The notes: generated from the letters alone by a model not told the origin. A stretch of DNA of 64,000 nt from Segetibacter sp. (GCA_028288485.1 JAQBNO010000043.1:1-64000), one strand, 5' to 3'; shown: positions 18,166-27,355, counted from the first letter of the stretch. A program made the numbers and translations.

Positions 18166-18308
18166 AGCGGTTATTAATATGTCATCTACGTAGTATGTCA
18201 ATGATAATTAGCATTACTTCTTTCTATCTGCTTACTGGTTTATCCTTTCATTGACCGCTTTATTTCTTACTCCATTTGACCAACAACTTTTTGACTAACT
18301 GGCATTTT

Positions 18309-19679
18309 TTACAGCTTCACCGCCTCCTGGTATTTTTCTAATAGTTCCGTTAACTGTTTTTCATTGTCCTTTATCTTCAATCTTAAGGGCGAAACCGACC
18401 ATGCTCTTTTGTACACATCAATGTCGTCTTTCTGGTTTTGTACAAATAACCATTGAACCCAGTCGATAATGTTCTGATTCTTAAGGCTGTCGGTTAACCT
18501 GATGAAAATAAAAGTGATGTCTTTTCCGTGGTTTTCGATAAGATCCCTTACTTCACCTGTATTACTCAGCGATGAAATGATAACCACAGAAGCGTCGCTC
18601 GTTTTTACATACGTTTTCAAATCTTTTGCCTGGTGCCACTTGCTCGTACTAATGCTATATTTCACCCATTGCTGTTCATCAGCCGTGTTATTTTTTGAAA
18701 CCTCCTGGTCGGGAATGTACCGTACTTCGAATCCGCGCTTTACCAGGTTTTGGTAAACAGACCATGTTACTACTTTAAAATAATTTAAAAAGGGCACTTC
18801 AACTGCCCCATTTCCTCCAACATTAAAATGGCTGAAGAAAGAGGTATACAGGTAAATGTGAGAGGCATAAGGATCCATGATTTCCGGAATTCTTACGACG
18901 AGCTCTTTATTCTTCGCGTAAATCTTCCATACAATTCTTCTTACATCGTCGTTATTCTCGAAATTTTTGTAATTCAGGAATTCGCCTTCCACCTTCCTTA
19001 ATTGTTCGATTCGTGTGTTTGTTTCCTCCGTCTTTCGCGGGGAAATGCTTAAATCTTTTACATTCTTTGCTGTAGGGTGGGTAAAGAACCGGCTCTTTGC
19101 AGGCAAGCTTACTGCAAATGAGAAGAACTGGAAAACGTCTTCAAAGTATAAAATGGCATTTTCTACGTGATATTCTTTTATCTGCGGCAAAGGCCAGTGG
19201 TAAGTTCCTTCAATACTTGTACTGAAAAACCTTCTTTTACTGTTTTCGAGCAACGAAAACTTGCTGGAGAAGTGACTCTGGTCGTAAAGTAAGCGCAACT
19301 TAATAAACCCGAAAAGGGGCTTCAGAACGGGGCTGATTGCGAGCCGCACCGTTTGTTTCTCGTGTAGTTCACTTTCTGTTAAATCGGTCGAAATTTGAAA
19401 ACTAATGCCTTTTTTTCTCTTATTGTAAATGAAGTGCAGTAGCGAAACAAGCACCGACAAAAAAGCAATGAATATAATCGCGACAGTGAACCATAAAGCT
19501 ACTTTAAGTAATAATGAAAAAATGTCGGCGAAGGAAGAGTCGGGCTGTATTTCGTTATTGTTAAGTAAGTTCCATCCAAACGAGGCTGCAGCAGCAAAAA
19601 CAACAAAATAAACGGTGAAAGGAATATAAAAACCTGCCTGCCTGATTTTATCTTTTGTTAGCAATAATTTCATGTTCAT
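18309..19679 (-). CDS. DUF58 domain protein
   Basis: About 456 residues from ATG at 19679; ATG at 19673 is equally possible, and the TTG at 19700 less so. Two membrane helices sit near residues 15-35 and 50-72. The conserved DUF58 element appears as EGEFLNYKNFENNDDVRRIVWKIYAK (residues ~235-260), close to the family R-x-Y-x2-GDDxRxIdWk pattern. DUF58 proteins are linked to MoxR ATPases and to envelope maturation. It is the first gene of the three-gene operon and is divergent from the methyltransferase. Confidence 0.88.
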   Translation of the reverse strand: MNMKLLLTKDKIRQAGFYIPFTVYFVVFAAAASFGWNLLNNNEIQPDSSFADIFSLLLKVALWFTVAIIFIAFLSVLVSLLHFIYNKRKKGISFQISTDLTESELHEKQTVRLAISPVLKPLFGFIKLRLLYDQSHFSSKFSLLENSKRRFFSTSIEGTYHWPLPQIKEYHVENAILYFEDVFQFFSFAVSLPAKSRFFTHPTAKNVKDLSISPRKTEETNTRIEQLRKVEGEFLNYKNFENNDDVRRIVWKIYAKNKELVVRIPEIMDPYASHIYLYTSFFSHFNVGGNGAVEVPFLNYFKVVTWSVYQNLVKRGFEVRYIPDQEVSKNNTADEQQWVKYSISTSKWHQAKDLKTYVKTSDASVVIISSLSNTGEVRDLIENHGKDITFIFIRLTDSLKNQNIIDWVQWLFVQNQKDDIDVYKRAWSVSPLRLKIKDNEKQLTELLEKYQEAVKL

Positions 19680-19777
19680 TTCGGCGGTTAAGGTAAACAA
19701 AGAAAGAATGATAGAAAAAAGAGATGCGGATACACATGTATTTTTAACCGCCTTTTCACTTTCTTTGCGCTCTTATC

Positions 19778-20677
19778 ATGGTTTCCAAAATTCACTATAA
19801 TCAATGTTCGTCTTGCGGCAGTGCCGCTATAAGCCCGGTTTTTATCTGTAAAGATCACACCGTTTCCCGGCAGGATTTCGAGGTCTGGAAGTGCGGCTCC
19901 TGCACCTTCAGGTTTACCCAAGACGTGCCGCTGGAGCCGGAAATCAGCGCATACTACCAGTCGCAGGAATATGTATCGCATAGTGATACGAGGAAGGGAT
20001 TGGTTAACAGGCTGTATCATTATGTTCGAAATTTTACGCTAAAAACCAAACGTAACCTGTTGAAAAATGTAACGGGTTTGCAACATGGAGTGCTGCTGGA
20101 TGTTGGAGCTGGAACTGGCGCTTTTGCCCATACCATGCAACGGGCCGGGTGGACTGTGACGGGACTTGAACCTGATACGACCGCAAGGGAAAATGCCAAA
20201 AAAAATTATGACCTCGAGTTAGACGAATTGAAGAATTTGCATCGTTTACAAAATGACTTTTTTGACGCGATTACTCTTTGGCATGTGTTGGAGCATGTGC
20301 ACGACCTGCATGGTTACCTCGAAAGATTTTTCCAGATTTTAAAACCAACGGGACGGCTGGTAATTGCAGTTCCCAACTATTGCAGCTACGATTCGGAGAA
20401 GTACAGGCAATATTGGGCGGCTTACGATGTTCCGCGACATTTGTATCACTTCTCGCCAAAAAGTATGGAAGTGCTGTTAGAAAAGAAAGGTTTTTTGTTG
20501 GAAGCGGTAAAGCCTATGTGGTTTGATAGTTTTTACGTGAGTATGCTAAGCGAAAAATACAGGAACGGCAAAGGCAATATTTTAAGCGCATTTTGCACGG
20601 GCTTGGTTTCAAATATTAAAGCAATAAACGATACAAAGAAGTGTAGTTCGGTTATTTATATTATCCGTAAGAAGTAG
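19778..20677 (+). CDS. Class I SAM-dependent methyltransferase with zinc-ribbon start
   Basis: 299 residues. The N-terminal ~45 residues hold CSSCG...CKDH...CGSC, a zinc-finger-like set often found before sugar or small-molecule methyltransferases. The methyltransferase core (Methyltransf_23 type) has LLDVGAGTGAFAH at about 108-120, GLEPDT, and WHVLEHVHD near residue 170. The context gives no substrate; envelope or glycan methylation is a guess. The start at 19778 lies 98 bases from the divergent DUF58 gene. Confidence 0.88.
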   Translation: MVSKIHYNQCSSCGSAAISPVFICKDHTVSRQDFEVWKCGSCTFRFTQDVPLEPEISAYYQSQEYVSHSDTRKGLVNRLYHYVRNFTLKTKRNLLKNVTGLQHGVLLDVGAGTGAFAHTMQRAGWTVTGLEPDTTARENAKKNYDLELDELKNLHRLQNDFFDAITLWHVLEHVHDLHGYLERFFQILKPTGRLVIAVPNYCSYDSEKYRQYWAAYDVPRHLYHFSPKSMEVLLEKKGFLLEAVKPMWFDSFYVSMLSEKYRNGKGNILSAFCTGLVSNIKAINDTKKCSSVIYIIRKK

Positions 20678-20714
20678 TAATACATTAATTTTCAACGCTT
20701 TCCGAGAGGTAATT

Positions 20715-20775
20715 GGTTTTTATACCGGCATTAACATCTTGGGCATCATCGTTGCGTCGCAATCCTTTCATCGGC
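20715..20775 (+). repeat. Dispersed TGCGTCGCA element, copy 4
   Basis: GGTTTTTATACCGGCATTAA then CATCATCGTTGCGTCGCAAT. The right part is truncated after the core. Just downstream, TTGCTTATGGCATC and GATGCTATAAGCAA form an imperfect hairpin of their own. Confidence 0.65.
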
Positions 20776-20869
20776 ATTGCTTATGGCATCGCGAGAAGCG
20801 GATGCTATAAGCAATGACCGGTTACAGTGTTGTTATCGGGAAAACCGAAAGCCGTAGTGCCGGATTTAA

Positions 20870-21580
20870 CTAAAAACAGCCACCTTCCAGCGAACAAAAT
20901 CCAAATGGTGCAAATTCTTCAACAACCGGTTTCTCTTCTTCCCAAATCTTTGCTAACAACTGTTCATACACTCCTGTAGTCTGCGCACCAGAAACTGTAT
21001 ACTTGTCGTTAAACAAAAAGAACGGCAGTTGCATTGCGCCTGCCTGTTTCGAACGGTACTGATCTTGCTGAACTTCCTGTTTGTACTTGTCGCCGAGTAA
21101 CATTGTTCTTACCTCGTTGGCGTCGAGTCCAACAGTTTGGGCTATCCGCACAAGTGCTTCTAACTCTTCAGCATTCCTGCCATTTGGGCGAAAATGGGTC
21201 AATAGCTTTTCTCTTGTCGCATTTTGTAAACCATGTTCATTTGCAAAATGAAGCAATCGTTGAGCATCTACACTGTTATTAATAATAGCGTTATAAAGAA
21301 TAGCATTATCAAGTTTTAATTTTAAGCCAACTTCTTTTGCTATTTGGCTTGTTCGAACAATCAGTTCATTTCTTTTTAGCACCGAAACACCTGTTGTTGC
21401 AGGAGCATATTCAGGAAGCGAAAAACTGGGAACAAAATCCATTTCAGCATCTATTTGAACGCTATGCCAAACAATTTTTACCTTATCTTTTTGCTCAAAC
21501 TTGTTCAAAGCGTTTTCAAATCTTTGTTTAGCGGCAGAGCAAAGCGGCGATACGAAATCAGACCATATTTCGACTTTCAT
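20870..21580 (-). CDS. DsbA/FrnE-family thioredoxin-fold protein lacking CxxC
   Basis: 236 residues. The opening MKVEIWSDFVSPLCSAAKQR is the FrnE-like DsbA start, but the usual CPxC active site reads SPLC here: the first cysteine is replaced by serine (S11) and only C14 remains. The helical insertion (residues ~60-155) and the later conserved PFFLFNDKYTVSGAQ (cis-proline region) are intact. The C-terminus ends FGFCSLEGGCF, where family members carry a second cysteine pair. No signal peptide is seen, so it is cytoplasmic. It may work as an isomerase-like or glutathione/bacillithiol-type monothiol protein. Confidence 0.87.
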   Translation of the reverse strand: MKVEIWSDFVSPLCSAAKQRFENALNKFEQKDKVKIVWHSVQIDAEMDFVPSFSLPEYAPATTGVSVLKRNELIVRTSQIAKEVGLKLKLDNAILYNAIINNSVDAQRLLHFANEHGLQNATREKLLTHFRPNGRNAEELEALVRIAQTVGLDANEVRTMLLGDKYKQEVQQDQYRSKQAGAMQLPFFLFNDKYTVSGAQTTGVYEQLLAKIWEEEKPVVEEFAPFGFCSLEGGCF

Positions 21581-21676
21581 AATTGTTTTGGTTTAACAGG
21601 TGTTTTGGGATAATTGGTTTAGTAATGGAAGCATCCTTAAGCAGAAACGCGGCTATCTGAATTTAATTGTGTAATT

Positions 21677-21710
21677 TTTTATTGATAGAGGGTCATGTGT
21701 ATCAATAAAA
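21677..21710. repeat. Perfect inverted repeat, 11-bp arms
   Basis: TTTTATTGATA and TATCAATAAAA are separated by 12 bases. It is 97 bases upstream of the DsbA-like gene and could be a regulator site. AT-rich arms make a chance origin possible. Confidence 0.45.
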
Positions 21711-22035
21711 TTAATTGACGATAAATCGATTCCACCCTAATCGATCTGTCTTTTCGTATTACTATTATTTTTTAAATTTCATTTTACACAACAGTTTGTT
21801 CCCAAACGTTGTCCAAATAAGTATTTAAGCTTTAAAAGTTCTTTTTATCTAACCTGCCGGGCACTGCTACTTTTTGTTGTCAACCCGATATTCCTGGTTC
21901 TTGCCCTACGTGCGGGTAGAATTATCGATGTTTTGATTTTATTATTTTAATTTGCCGAACTTGGGACATATTAATATAATGGTTACCAATATGTTGTAAA
22001 TACTACCCGGTATTTTTATTGTTGCTGATCTACCT

Positions 22036-22104
22036 GCTGGTTCCAACTTAATTTCCCAAAATGATGCAAAAGGGGGATACTTTATTGAACCGACTGTTTT
22101 TATC
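22036..22104 (+). pseudogene. Remnant of an aldehyde dehydrogenase
   Basis: The frame beginning near 22036 reads AGSNLISQNDAKGGYFIEPT and VF. GGYFIEPTVF is a hallmark of NAD(P)-dependent aldehyde dehydrogenases (usually ~100 residues from the C-terminus). The rest of the family is absent on both sides, although the frame stays open to 22188. I read this as a fossil fragment. The surrounding gap from 21581 to 22286 has no other supported gene. Confidence 0.55.
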
Positions 22105-22286
22105 CACTATAAAACAAAAAAGGTGTTTTTGATAAACTATTGGTTGAAACTGAACAAGGAATCAGGCCAGGATTTATTATACAATTAAAATGGTAACAAG
22201 GGCCGTAGTAATCCTGGCTGGGAACCAACAGTACTATCAAAGAAGTGGGACCTTGACACGCAAACGTTATCTTTATAAATAAAGTT

Positions 22287-22727
22287 ATGAAAGGAATGAA
22301 AATTTTTACGTCATTATGCATGGTTGTACTCCTGTTGGTTGCCAATAGCGGCTTTTCACAGAAACCGGAGAACTGGACAAAGGAGCAGCTAATGGAGCCG
22401 TTTGTGTTGGCGGAGGTGTTACAATTAAATAAACAGGTGCCGTTAATTATAAGTGTTGGTCCGGGTGCAGTAATCCCTAATTCTGTTGCTGTTGGTCCGG
22501 GGCAGGAGGCAAATAACATTGAAAAACTGAAGAAAGAGTTAAGTGCAATAAACAGAGATTCGGCTGTAGTTATTTATTGCGGTTGTTGCCCTTTTGCAAA
22601 TTGCCCTAATGTGAGGCCGGCAATTGCTCTTCTGAAAGATCTGAACTTTACAAATTATAAACTCCTCAATTTAACCCATAACGTAAAAACGGATTGGTTA
22701 GATAAAGGTTATCCTTCTATTAAATAG
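22287..22727 (+). CDS. Exported rhodanese-like protein
   Basis: 146 residues with a signal peptide (MKIFTSLCMVVLLLVANSGFSQ). The mature domain resembles rhodaneses of the single-domain kind: the active-site loop is YCGCCPFANCPNVRPA, with the catalytic cysteine set in a cysteine-rich loop, and the flanking strands are DSAVVIY and NYKLLNL. These would bind sulfur or redox partners outside the cytoplasm; substrate unknown. A second ATG 9 bases downstream is also usable. There is no visible operon partner. Confidence 0.75.
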   Translation: MKGMKIFTSLCMVVLLLVANSGFSQKPENWTKEQLMEPFVLAEVLQLNKQVPLIISVGPGAVIPNSVAVGPGQEANNIEKLKKELSAINRDSAVVIYCGCCPFANCPNVRPAIALLKDLNFTNYKLLNLTHNVKTDWLDKGYPSIK

Positions 22728-22909
22728 CAACTTGCTGTGAAAGCATTAAGGTTGGCCCTTAGCCGCAATAAGTGAGCATACCAGTTTAAAGATCAAATCG
22801 AGACATCTTAGTATAGGTTGTGATGAGCGAATAATTAAAAAAATAATTATACGGCGGTATAGTAATTGAGTTAGCTTCATTACCTGCTTTGCAACTAAAC
22901 CATCACTTC

Positions 22910-23626
22910 ATGAAAGCGATTAGATTTTTTCTTTCTTTTTCACAGTTGTTTATTGTACAACAAACCTTCGCCTGCGTAAATTGTAACAAGGAAATCAGGG
23001 ACGCAATTTTTGACAGCGCTTTCTATCCGAATATTTTAGTTATACTTTCCCCCTTTGTTTTGCTTGCTATAGTGGTAGCAATAATAGCTTCAATTTCAAC
23101 TAAACGACATAAGGCAAGGTTACAAGCAAACCCGGTTCCTACAATACTATCTCCTGTGCCTCTAACAGCTGCTGCTACTGTTCTGGGAATTGGTATTGGG
23201 GGCTTTATCGATGGAATCGTTTTCCACCAGGTACTTCAATGGCACGAGATGCTTTCAAACAAGATTCCAGCCACCACTTACCTTGGCAAAAGTGTAAATA
23301 TGTTCTGGGACGGCATTTTCCATGCATTTACCCTTCTGGTGACTATCACCGGCGTTGTGCTATTATGGAAACTGCTCCATCGAAAAGACATCGATCGTTC
23401 CGGTAACCTGCTGGTTGGAGGCTTACTTTTTGGTTGGGGTTTGTTCAATATTCTGGAGGGAATAGCAGACCACCAGGTATTAAAGCTACATAACGTGAGA
23501 GAAATATCATCGAATAAAGAAGCATGGAATCTTGGTTTCCTTGCTTTTTCTGTTGTCCTTGTTATTATCGGCCTTTTGATTGCGAAGAAGAAGAAAGGAC
23601 ACGACGGAGGATATAGCGTTACATGA
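22910..23626 (+). CDS. DUF2243 membrane protein with N-terminal CxxC segment
   Basis: 238 residues from ATG at 22910 (MKAIRFFLSFSQLFIVQQTFA, a signal-peptide-like start); the TTG- or ATG-extended start at 22889 adds 7 residues. After a short CVNCNKEI motif comes a membrane helix (residues ~40-65), then the DUF2243 domain with its repeated HQVLQWHEM and DHQVLKLHN motifs, each containing histidines in membrane helices and GGFIDGIVFHQ. Histidine placement suggests metal binding. Such proteins sit in the inner membrane; function is unknown. Confidence 0.8.
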   Translation: MKAIRFFLSFSQLFIVQQTFACVNCNKEIRDAIFDSAFYPNILVILSPFVLLAIVVAIIASISTKRHKARLQANPVPTILSPVPLTAAATVLGIGIGGFIDGIVFHQVLQWHEMLSNKIPATTYLGKSVNMFWDGIFHAFTLLVTITGVVLLWKLLHRKDIDRSGNLLVGGLLFGWGLFNILEGIADHQVLKLHNVREISSNKEAWNLGFLAFSVVLVIIGLLIAKKKKGHDGGYSVT

Positions 23627-23781
23627 TAATGGCGGTGCTTAATAGAAAAACGACAGCATCACGATGCGCGGGGAAGTGACACAAGGAAATTTAATAGGGT
23701 CCCTTCTGTTCGTTACAAAAGAAAATCCTTCAACTACACTACATTAACGGCTTATTGAACCTTATAAATGGCTGCGAATAC

Positions 23782-25023
23782 TTAAGAGGTGATCATCATC
23801 TCGGCCGACTCTTCCTGCGTTTCTTTCACAGTTGGCCGGTTCCTGATAATTCTTCCTCCTATCATCACTATTGAGAAACTTATTATGGCGCAACAGGCCA
23901 TCACACCAGTCATCGGCAAAGCTGTTCCGTTAGATAAAAGGCTTACAAGGGCCGAAGTGAACGCTCCAACTCCCATTTGAACGCTGCCCAGTAATGCGGA
24001 AGCACTCCCTGCATTGCGGCTGAAAGGAGCGAGTGAAAGCGCTGATGTGTTCGGAAAAGTAAACCCCTGGCAGCTTAAAAAAGTAAAACAAAGAAAAATG
24101 GTACTAAGCAAACCTAAAATGCCTAGCATAGTGCCGGTAAACAGGAGAATTGCGACAATTGACTGGCAAAGAAGCGCAATTACCACAACCTGCTCACTTT
24201 TATACTTTCTCAATAGCAGGGTATTTACCTGGCTTGATGTGATCAAACCAACAGCAACCATTGCAAAGATCCAACCGTACTGCTTTTCGCTGGCTCCGTA
24301 CAATTCCATGAATACAAAAGGAGAACCTGCGATGTAGGCATATAGCCCTGCAGAAGCAATGGAGCCTGTTAACGCGTAGGTGTAAAACTGCGGTTCTTTT
24401 GCTACCCCCAGAAAGCCGTTAATGATAGGTTTGGGCTTCAGTGAAAAAGTGGGATCGGGCTTCCGGCTTTCCGGGAGATAGAAGTGTATGGCAACTAATA
24501 TAACAGCCGCCATGAGGGTGAGAGCAATAAATACAGAGTGCCAGCCAAACTCGGCAGTTAAGTAACCGCCCAAAGTAGGCGCAATAATGGGCGATACGCC
24601 TACCACCAGCATTAGGAGTGAAAAGATTTTTGCATTTTCCTCTACCGGAAACAGGTCACGAACCATGGCTCTTGAAGCCACCATTCCAGAACAACTTCCG
24701 AGCGCTTGAAGTAACCTTAACCAAATCAACGCATCGGCAGAGGTGGCCAGTGCACAACCGATAGATGCGATAAAATAAACAGATATACCTATATAAAGTG
24801 GCTTTTTGCGACCGAAACGGTCAATCAGTGGTCCGTACAACATTTGCCCCGCGGAGATACCAATAAAAAAACTGGAAAGGGAAAGTGAAATTTTTGCAAC
24901 ATCTGTATGTAAATCAGCAGCAATAGCGGGGAAACCTGGCAAATACATATCAATTGAAAAAGGACCAATCGCGGACAAAAGACCTAAAATCAATATTAGT
25001 TTAAATTTCTTCTTACCACTCAT
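23782..25023 (-). CDS. Bcr/CflA-family multidrug exporter (MFS)
   Basis: 413 residues from ATG at 25023 (MSGKKKFKLILILGLL); the extended frame to 25059 is not needed. Twelve membrane segments are visible. The family signatures are FSIDMYLPGFPAIAADL in helix 1, the MFS motif GPLIDRFGRKKPLYIG after helix 2, and RLLQALGSCSGMVASRAMVRD in helix 4-5. It exports drugs such as bicyclomycin or cysteine-type compounds in characterised members. Neighbour cysM on the same strand, 83 bases upstream, is notable because some family members export cysteine. Confidence 0.93.
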   Translation of the reverse strand: MSGKKKFKLILILGLLSAIGPFSIDMYLPGFPAIAADLHTDVAKISLSLSSFFIGISAGQMLYGPLIDRFGRKKPLYIGISVYFIASIGCALATSADALIWLRLLQALGSCSGMVASRAMVRDLFPVEENAKIFSLLMLVVGVSPIIAPTLGGYLTAEFGWHSVFIALTLMAAVILVAIHFYLPESRKPDPTFSLKPKPIINGFLGVAKEPQFYTYALTGSIASAGLYAYIAGSPFVFMELYGASEKQYGWIFAMVAVGLITSSQVNTLLLRKYKSEQVVVIALLCQSIVAILLFTGTMLGILGLLSTIFLCFTFLSCQGFTFPNTSALSLAPFSRNAGSASALLGSVQMGVGAFTSALVSLLSNGTALPMTGVMACCAIISFSIVMIGGRIIRNRPTVKETQEESAEMMITS

Positions 25024-25105
25024 GTTTTTGTAATTCTTAAAACTATGCCAAAGATCCACGGGTTGATGGTCGGTCGTTAATGGTCAGCCGGCTTTCCTCC
25101 TTCAA

Positions 25106-25987
25106 TTAATTGAACAGGTCCGACGACAAATACCTGTCGCCGCGGTCACAAATAATACAAACTATTATTCCGGACGAAAGTTCTTTAGCTAGTTCCACCG
25201 ATGCATGAACAGCACCTCCACTACTCATGCCACAAAAAATGCCTTCCTCACGGGCCAACCGTTTTGTCATTATCCGGGCATCCTTTTCATCAACTTCAAT
25301 AATGCGGTCAATTCTTTCTTTTTCAAAAATTTTCGGTAGGTAGGCAACGGGCCATTTACGGATGCCCGGTATGTGAGAATTATCTGTTGGCTGACAACCT
25401 GCAATCTGGATGGCAGAATTTTGTTCTTTAAGGTACCTCGATACGCCCATAATAGTTCCGGTAGTGCCCATTGCAGAAACAAAATGAGTTACTTTCCCAT
25501 CGGTATCCCGCCAAATCTCGGGACCGGTAGTATTGTAATGCATAATGTGGTTGTCAGGATTACCGAACTGGTTTAACATCAGGTAGCCGCCTTTTTCGAC
25601 CTGTGCAACTGCGTAGTCAATGGCTCCTTCCATCGATTGCTCTTTCGGCGTTAGAATTACTTTAGCACCAAAAGCTTCCATGGTCAGAATTCTTTCGCGG
25701 GTCGCATCTTCAGGCATTACGATTTCAATTTCCACATGAAATAAACTTGCAATCATTGCCAGCGCTATGCCTGTATTTCCACTTGTTGCTTCAATTAATT
25801 TAATACCCGGTTTTATTTCACCACGGTCAAGTGCACCTTTTATCATACCGTAAGCAGCTCGATCCTTCACACTTCCCCCGGGGTTATTACCTTCAAGTTT
25901 AGCGTAAATGGTAACATTTTTATTTGTTGGAATTTGATTCAGTTCAACTAAAGGGGTATTTCCTACAAGGTCAAGTATTCCGGCCAT
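25106..25987 (-). CDS. cysM: Cysteine synthase, CysM type
   Basis: 293 residues, a PLP-dependent beta-family enzyme joining O-acetylserine with sulfide or thiosulfate to give cysteine. The PLP lysine is K41 in GGSVKDRAA. The phosphate-binding loop ATSGNTGIALAM follows near residue 68, and the AMGTTGT and GMSSGGA motifs near 180 and 255 complete the PLP site. The sequence is of the shorter CysM type (SVKDRAAYGMI). It is near the Bcr/CflA exporter, 83 bases away; joint transcription is plausible. Confidence 0.92.
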   Translation of the reverse strand: MAGILDLVGNTPLVELNQIPTNKNVTIYAKLEGNNPGGSVKDRAAYGMIKGALDRGEIKPGIKLIEATSGNTGIALAMIASLFHVEIEIVMPEDATRERILTMEAFGAKVILTPKEQSMEGAIDYAVAQVEKGGYLMLNQFGNPDNHIMHYNTTGPEIWRDTDGKVTHFVSAMGTTGTIMGVSRYLKEQNSAIQIAGCQPTDNSHIPGIRKWPVAYLPKIFEKERIDRIIEVDEKDARIMTKRLAREEGIFCGMSSGGAVHASVELAKELSSGIIVCIICDRGDRYLSSDLFN

Positions 25988-26183
25988 TATAATTAATTTA
26001 CGGTATTAAATCCCGTGCAAGTTCAGCCAACGCTTTCACAATATAAAATGTTCGGTAAATTAATGAGATTTTTTATGACAATATGTCTTTGCACCGGTAA
26101 AAGAACCAATGGTTGAAATTGTTGTTGAAAGATTTTCAAAAAATCAGTGGGGATGATTAAGTGGGCTCGTAGCTATCGATTAG

Positions 26184-26283
26184 TTTTTTTGGTCGCCAGC
26201 TGTATTTCTTGTCGACATCGTTGTCCGAATAGATCCCTTTGTCTGATGACTCCTTTCGAGGTGACGTCGCTCACTTATACTGG
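26184..26283 (+). repeat. Decayed dispersed element, long form
   Basis: TTTTTTTGGTCGCCAGCTG..., then GTCGACATCGTTGTC, and 50 bases later GACGTCGCTCACTTATACTG. The last word matches the copy at 54194-54252. It looks like a mix of two copies or an insertion. The gap 25988-26415 holds nothing else that I can support. Confidence 0.5.
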
Positions 26284-26415
26284 CAGATTTCATTGAGCTC
26301 GTTCAATAGATGCTTCGAAACCGAGCTTCTATTACAGATAGCGGAATTAAACACTTATTCAAATTGAAAGATATAGGATGACACTCAGGTGTTTATGAGG
26401 TTTGTTGAAGAATAA

Positions 26416-27153
26416 CTAAGGAAGAAAGGACGGTCTTGCTTTTTTTAATTCTTTAAATGTGTGCAGTGTTTTTTCTACCCGTCTTTTATTAAACCTCAGC
26501 TGTGCTTTGCCCTTGCTCGAAACTCCGTTAATGCCCGACAGACCCTGGATTGTCCAGTTAAAATTTCGCCTATCTCTTACATACCAATTATCCTTTTTTA
26601 TGTTTGCGGGATGGAAGATATAAACATCTCCCCGTTTTATAAGGTAATAACTATGAGGATTATCGGTAACATTTGCCGCCCAATCAAACAGCGTTACTAA
26701 TCTATCTGCAGTTGCAGGGTCTATTATATAAAAGTTTACCTCATTTTCCTCTTTTACAGGTATTAATACTGCCACGTGGTAAACCCACAGGTTTTTCAAA
26801 TAGCCGATCTTATTGAAAACGTAACCACTAAACACCCAGCCTTTACCATTGGAAATTTTCCACTCGTCGAGGAGAATGCAGATAGCATTTGCCCTGTCTT
26901 CACAATCATTATTTGCATCAGACCATCTGAAGGTTGAATTGTTTTTAAAAAATGAAAAAAGCTGTTCAGCCTGTTCTTTGTTGACAGCGTTGTTCGCTTC
27001 TATGTAGTCCGACAATGTGTTGGCGAACAGTGTTTTTGTTATTAGCACTGGTGGTCTTTCCTCCGAAGTTAATACAAGAACATTCGCGGTTGATTTATTT
27101 AAAAGTAAAATATATAACAACGGTACAAAAAGGTGATGCAAGCGTAACCCCAA
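26416..27153 (-). CDS. Probable secreted protein-glutaminase (protein deamidase)
   Basis: 245 residues with an N-terminal signal-like segment (LHHLFVPLLYILLLNKSTA). The middle carries the catalytic pattern of protein-glutaminases (Gln-deamidase family): NDCEDRANAI with Cys84, LWVYHVAVL with His126, and YIIDPA with Asp145. This Cys-His-Asp order and the words RA, W-YHVA and IIDP agree with the enzyme known from Chryseobacterium, which deamidates glutamine side chains in proteins. The C-terminal ~100 residues are basic and poorly matched. The enzyme would act outside the cell. No obvious cognate inhibitor or propeptide was found. Confidence 0.75.
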   Translation of the reverse strand: MGLRLHHLFVPLLYILLLNKSTANVLVLTSEERPPVLITKTLFANTLSDYIEANNAVNKEQAEQLFSFFKNNSTFRWSDANNDCEDRANAICILLDEWKISNGKGWVFSGYVFNKIGYLKNLWVYHVAVLIPVKEENEVNFYIIDPATADRLVTLFDWAANVTDNPHSYYLIKRGDVYIFHPANIKKDNWYVRDRRNFNWTIQGLSGINGVSSKGKAQLRFNKRRVEKTLHTFKELKKARPSFLP

Positions 27154-27204
27154 TCGCTAAATTGGTTTAAAGCGAAACAAAATTAATACGTTCATTTATT
27201 ATTG

Positions 27205-27264
27205 CAGTACAAGTGTGCGACGCAAGGATGCCTCATGTAAATTCTATAGCTGGTAACCAAAAGA
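27205..27264 (-). repeat. Dispersed TGCGTCGCA element, copy 5
   Basis: Read on the minus strand: TTTTGGTTACCAGCTATAG, a middle part, then TCCTTGCGTCGCACACTTGT and ACTG. It is in the divergent gap between the protein-glutaminase and flippase genes. Confidence 0.8.
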
Positions 27265-27355
27265 AAACTTTCGTTCATTGCACCGGAACTAATTTAAACC
27301 CTACCGGTTTATCAAACTATTGTATTTTAGCCCCTAACTATAGGGCTAACCATTA

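Noticed and set aside
18019-18201. Open frame of 60 codons between the DUF58 and transglutaminase genes
   Set aside because: It runs through a decayed copy of the dispersed element, has no family resemblance, and its neighbours have no reason to be split by a gene here.
20271-20526. Two frames inside the methyltransferase gene
   Set aside because: Both are shadows of a clear gene with intact motifs.
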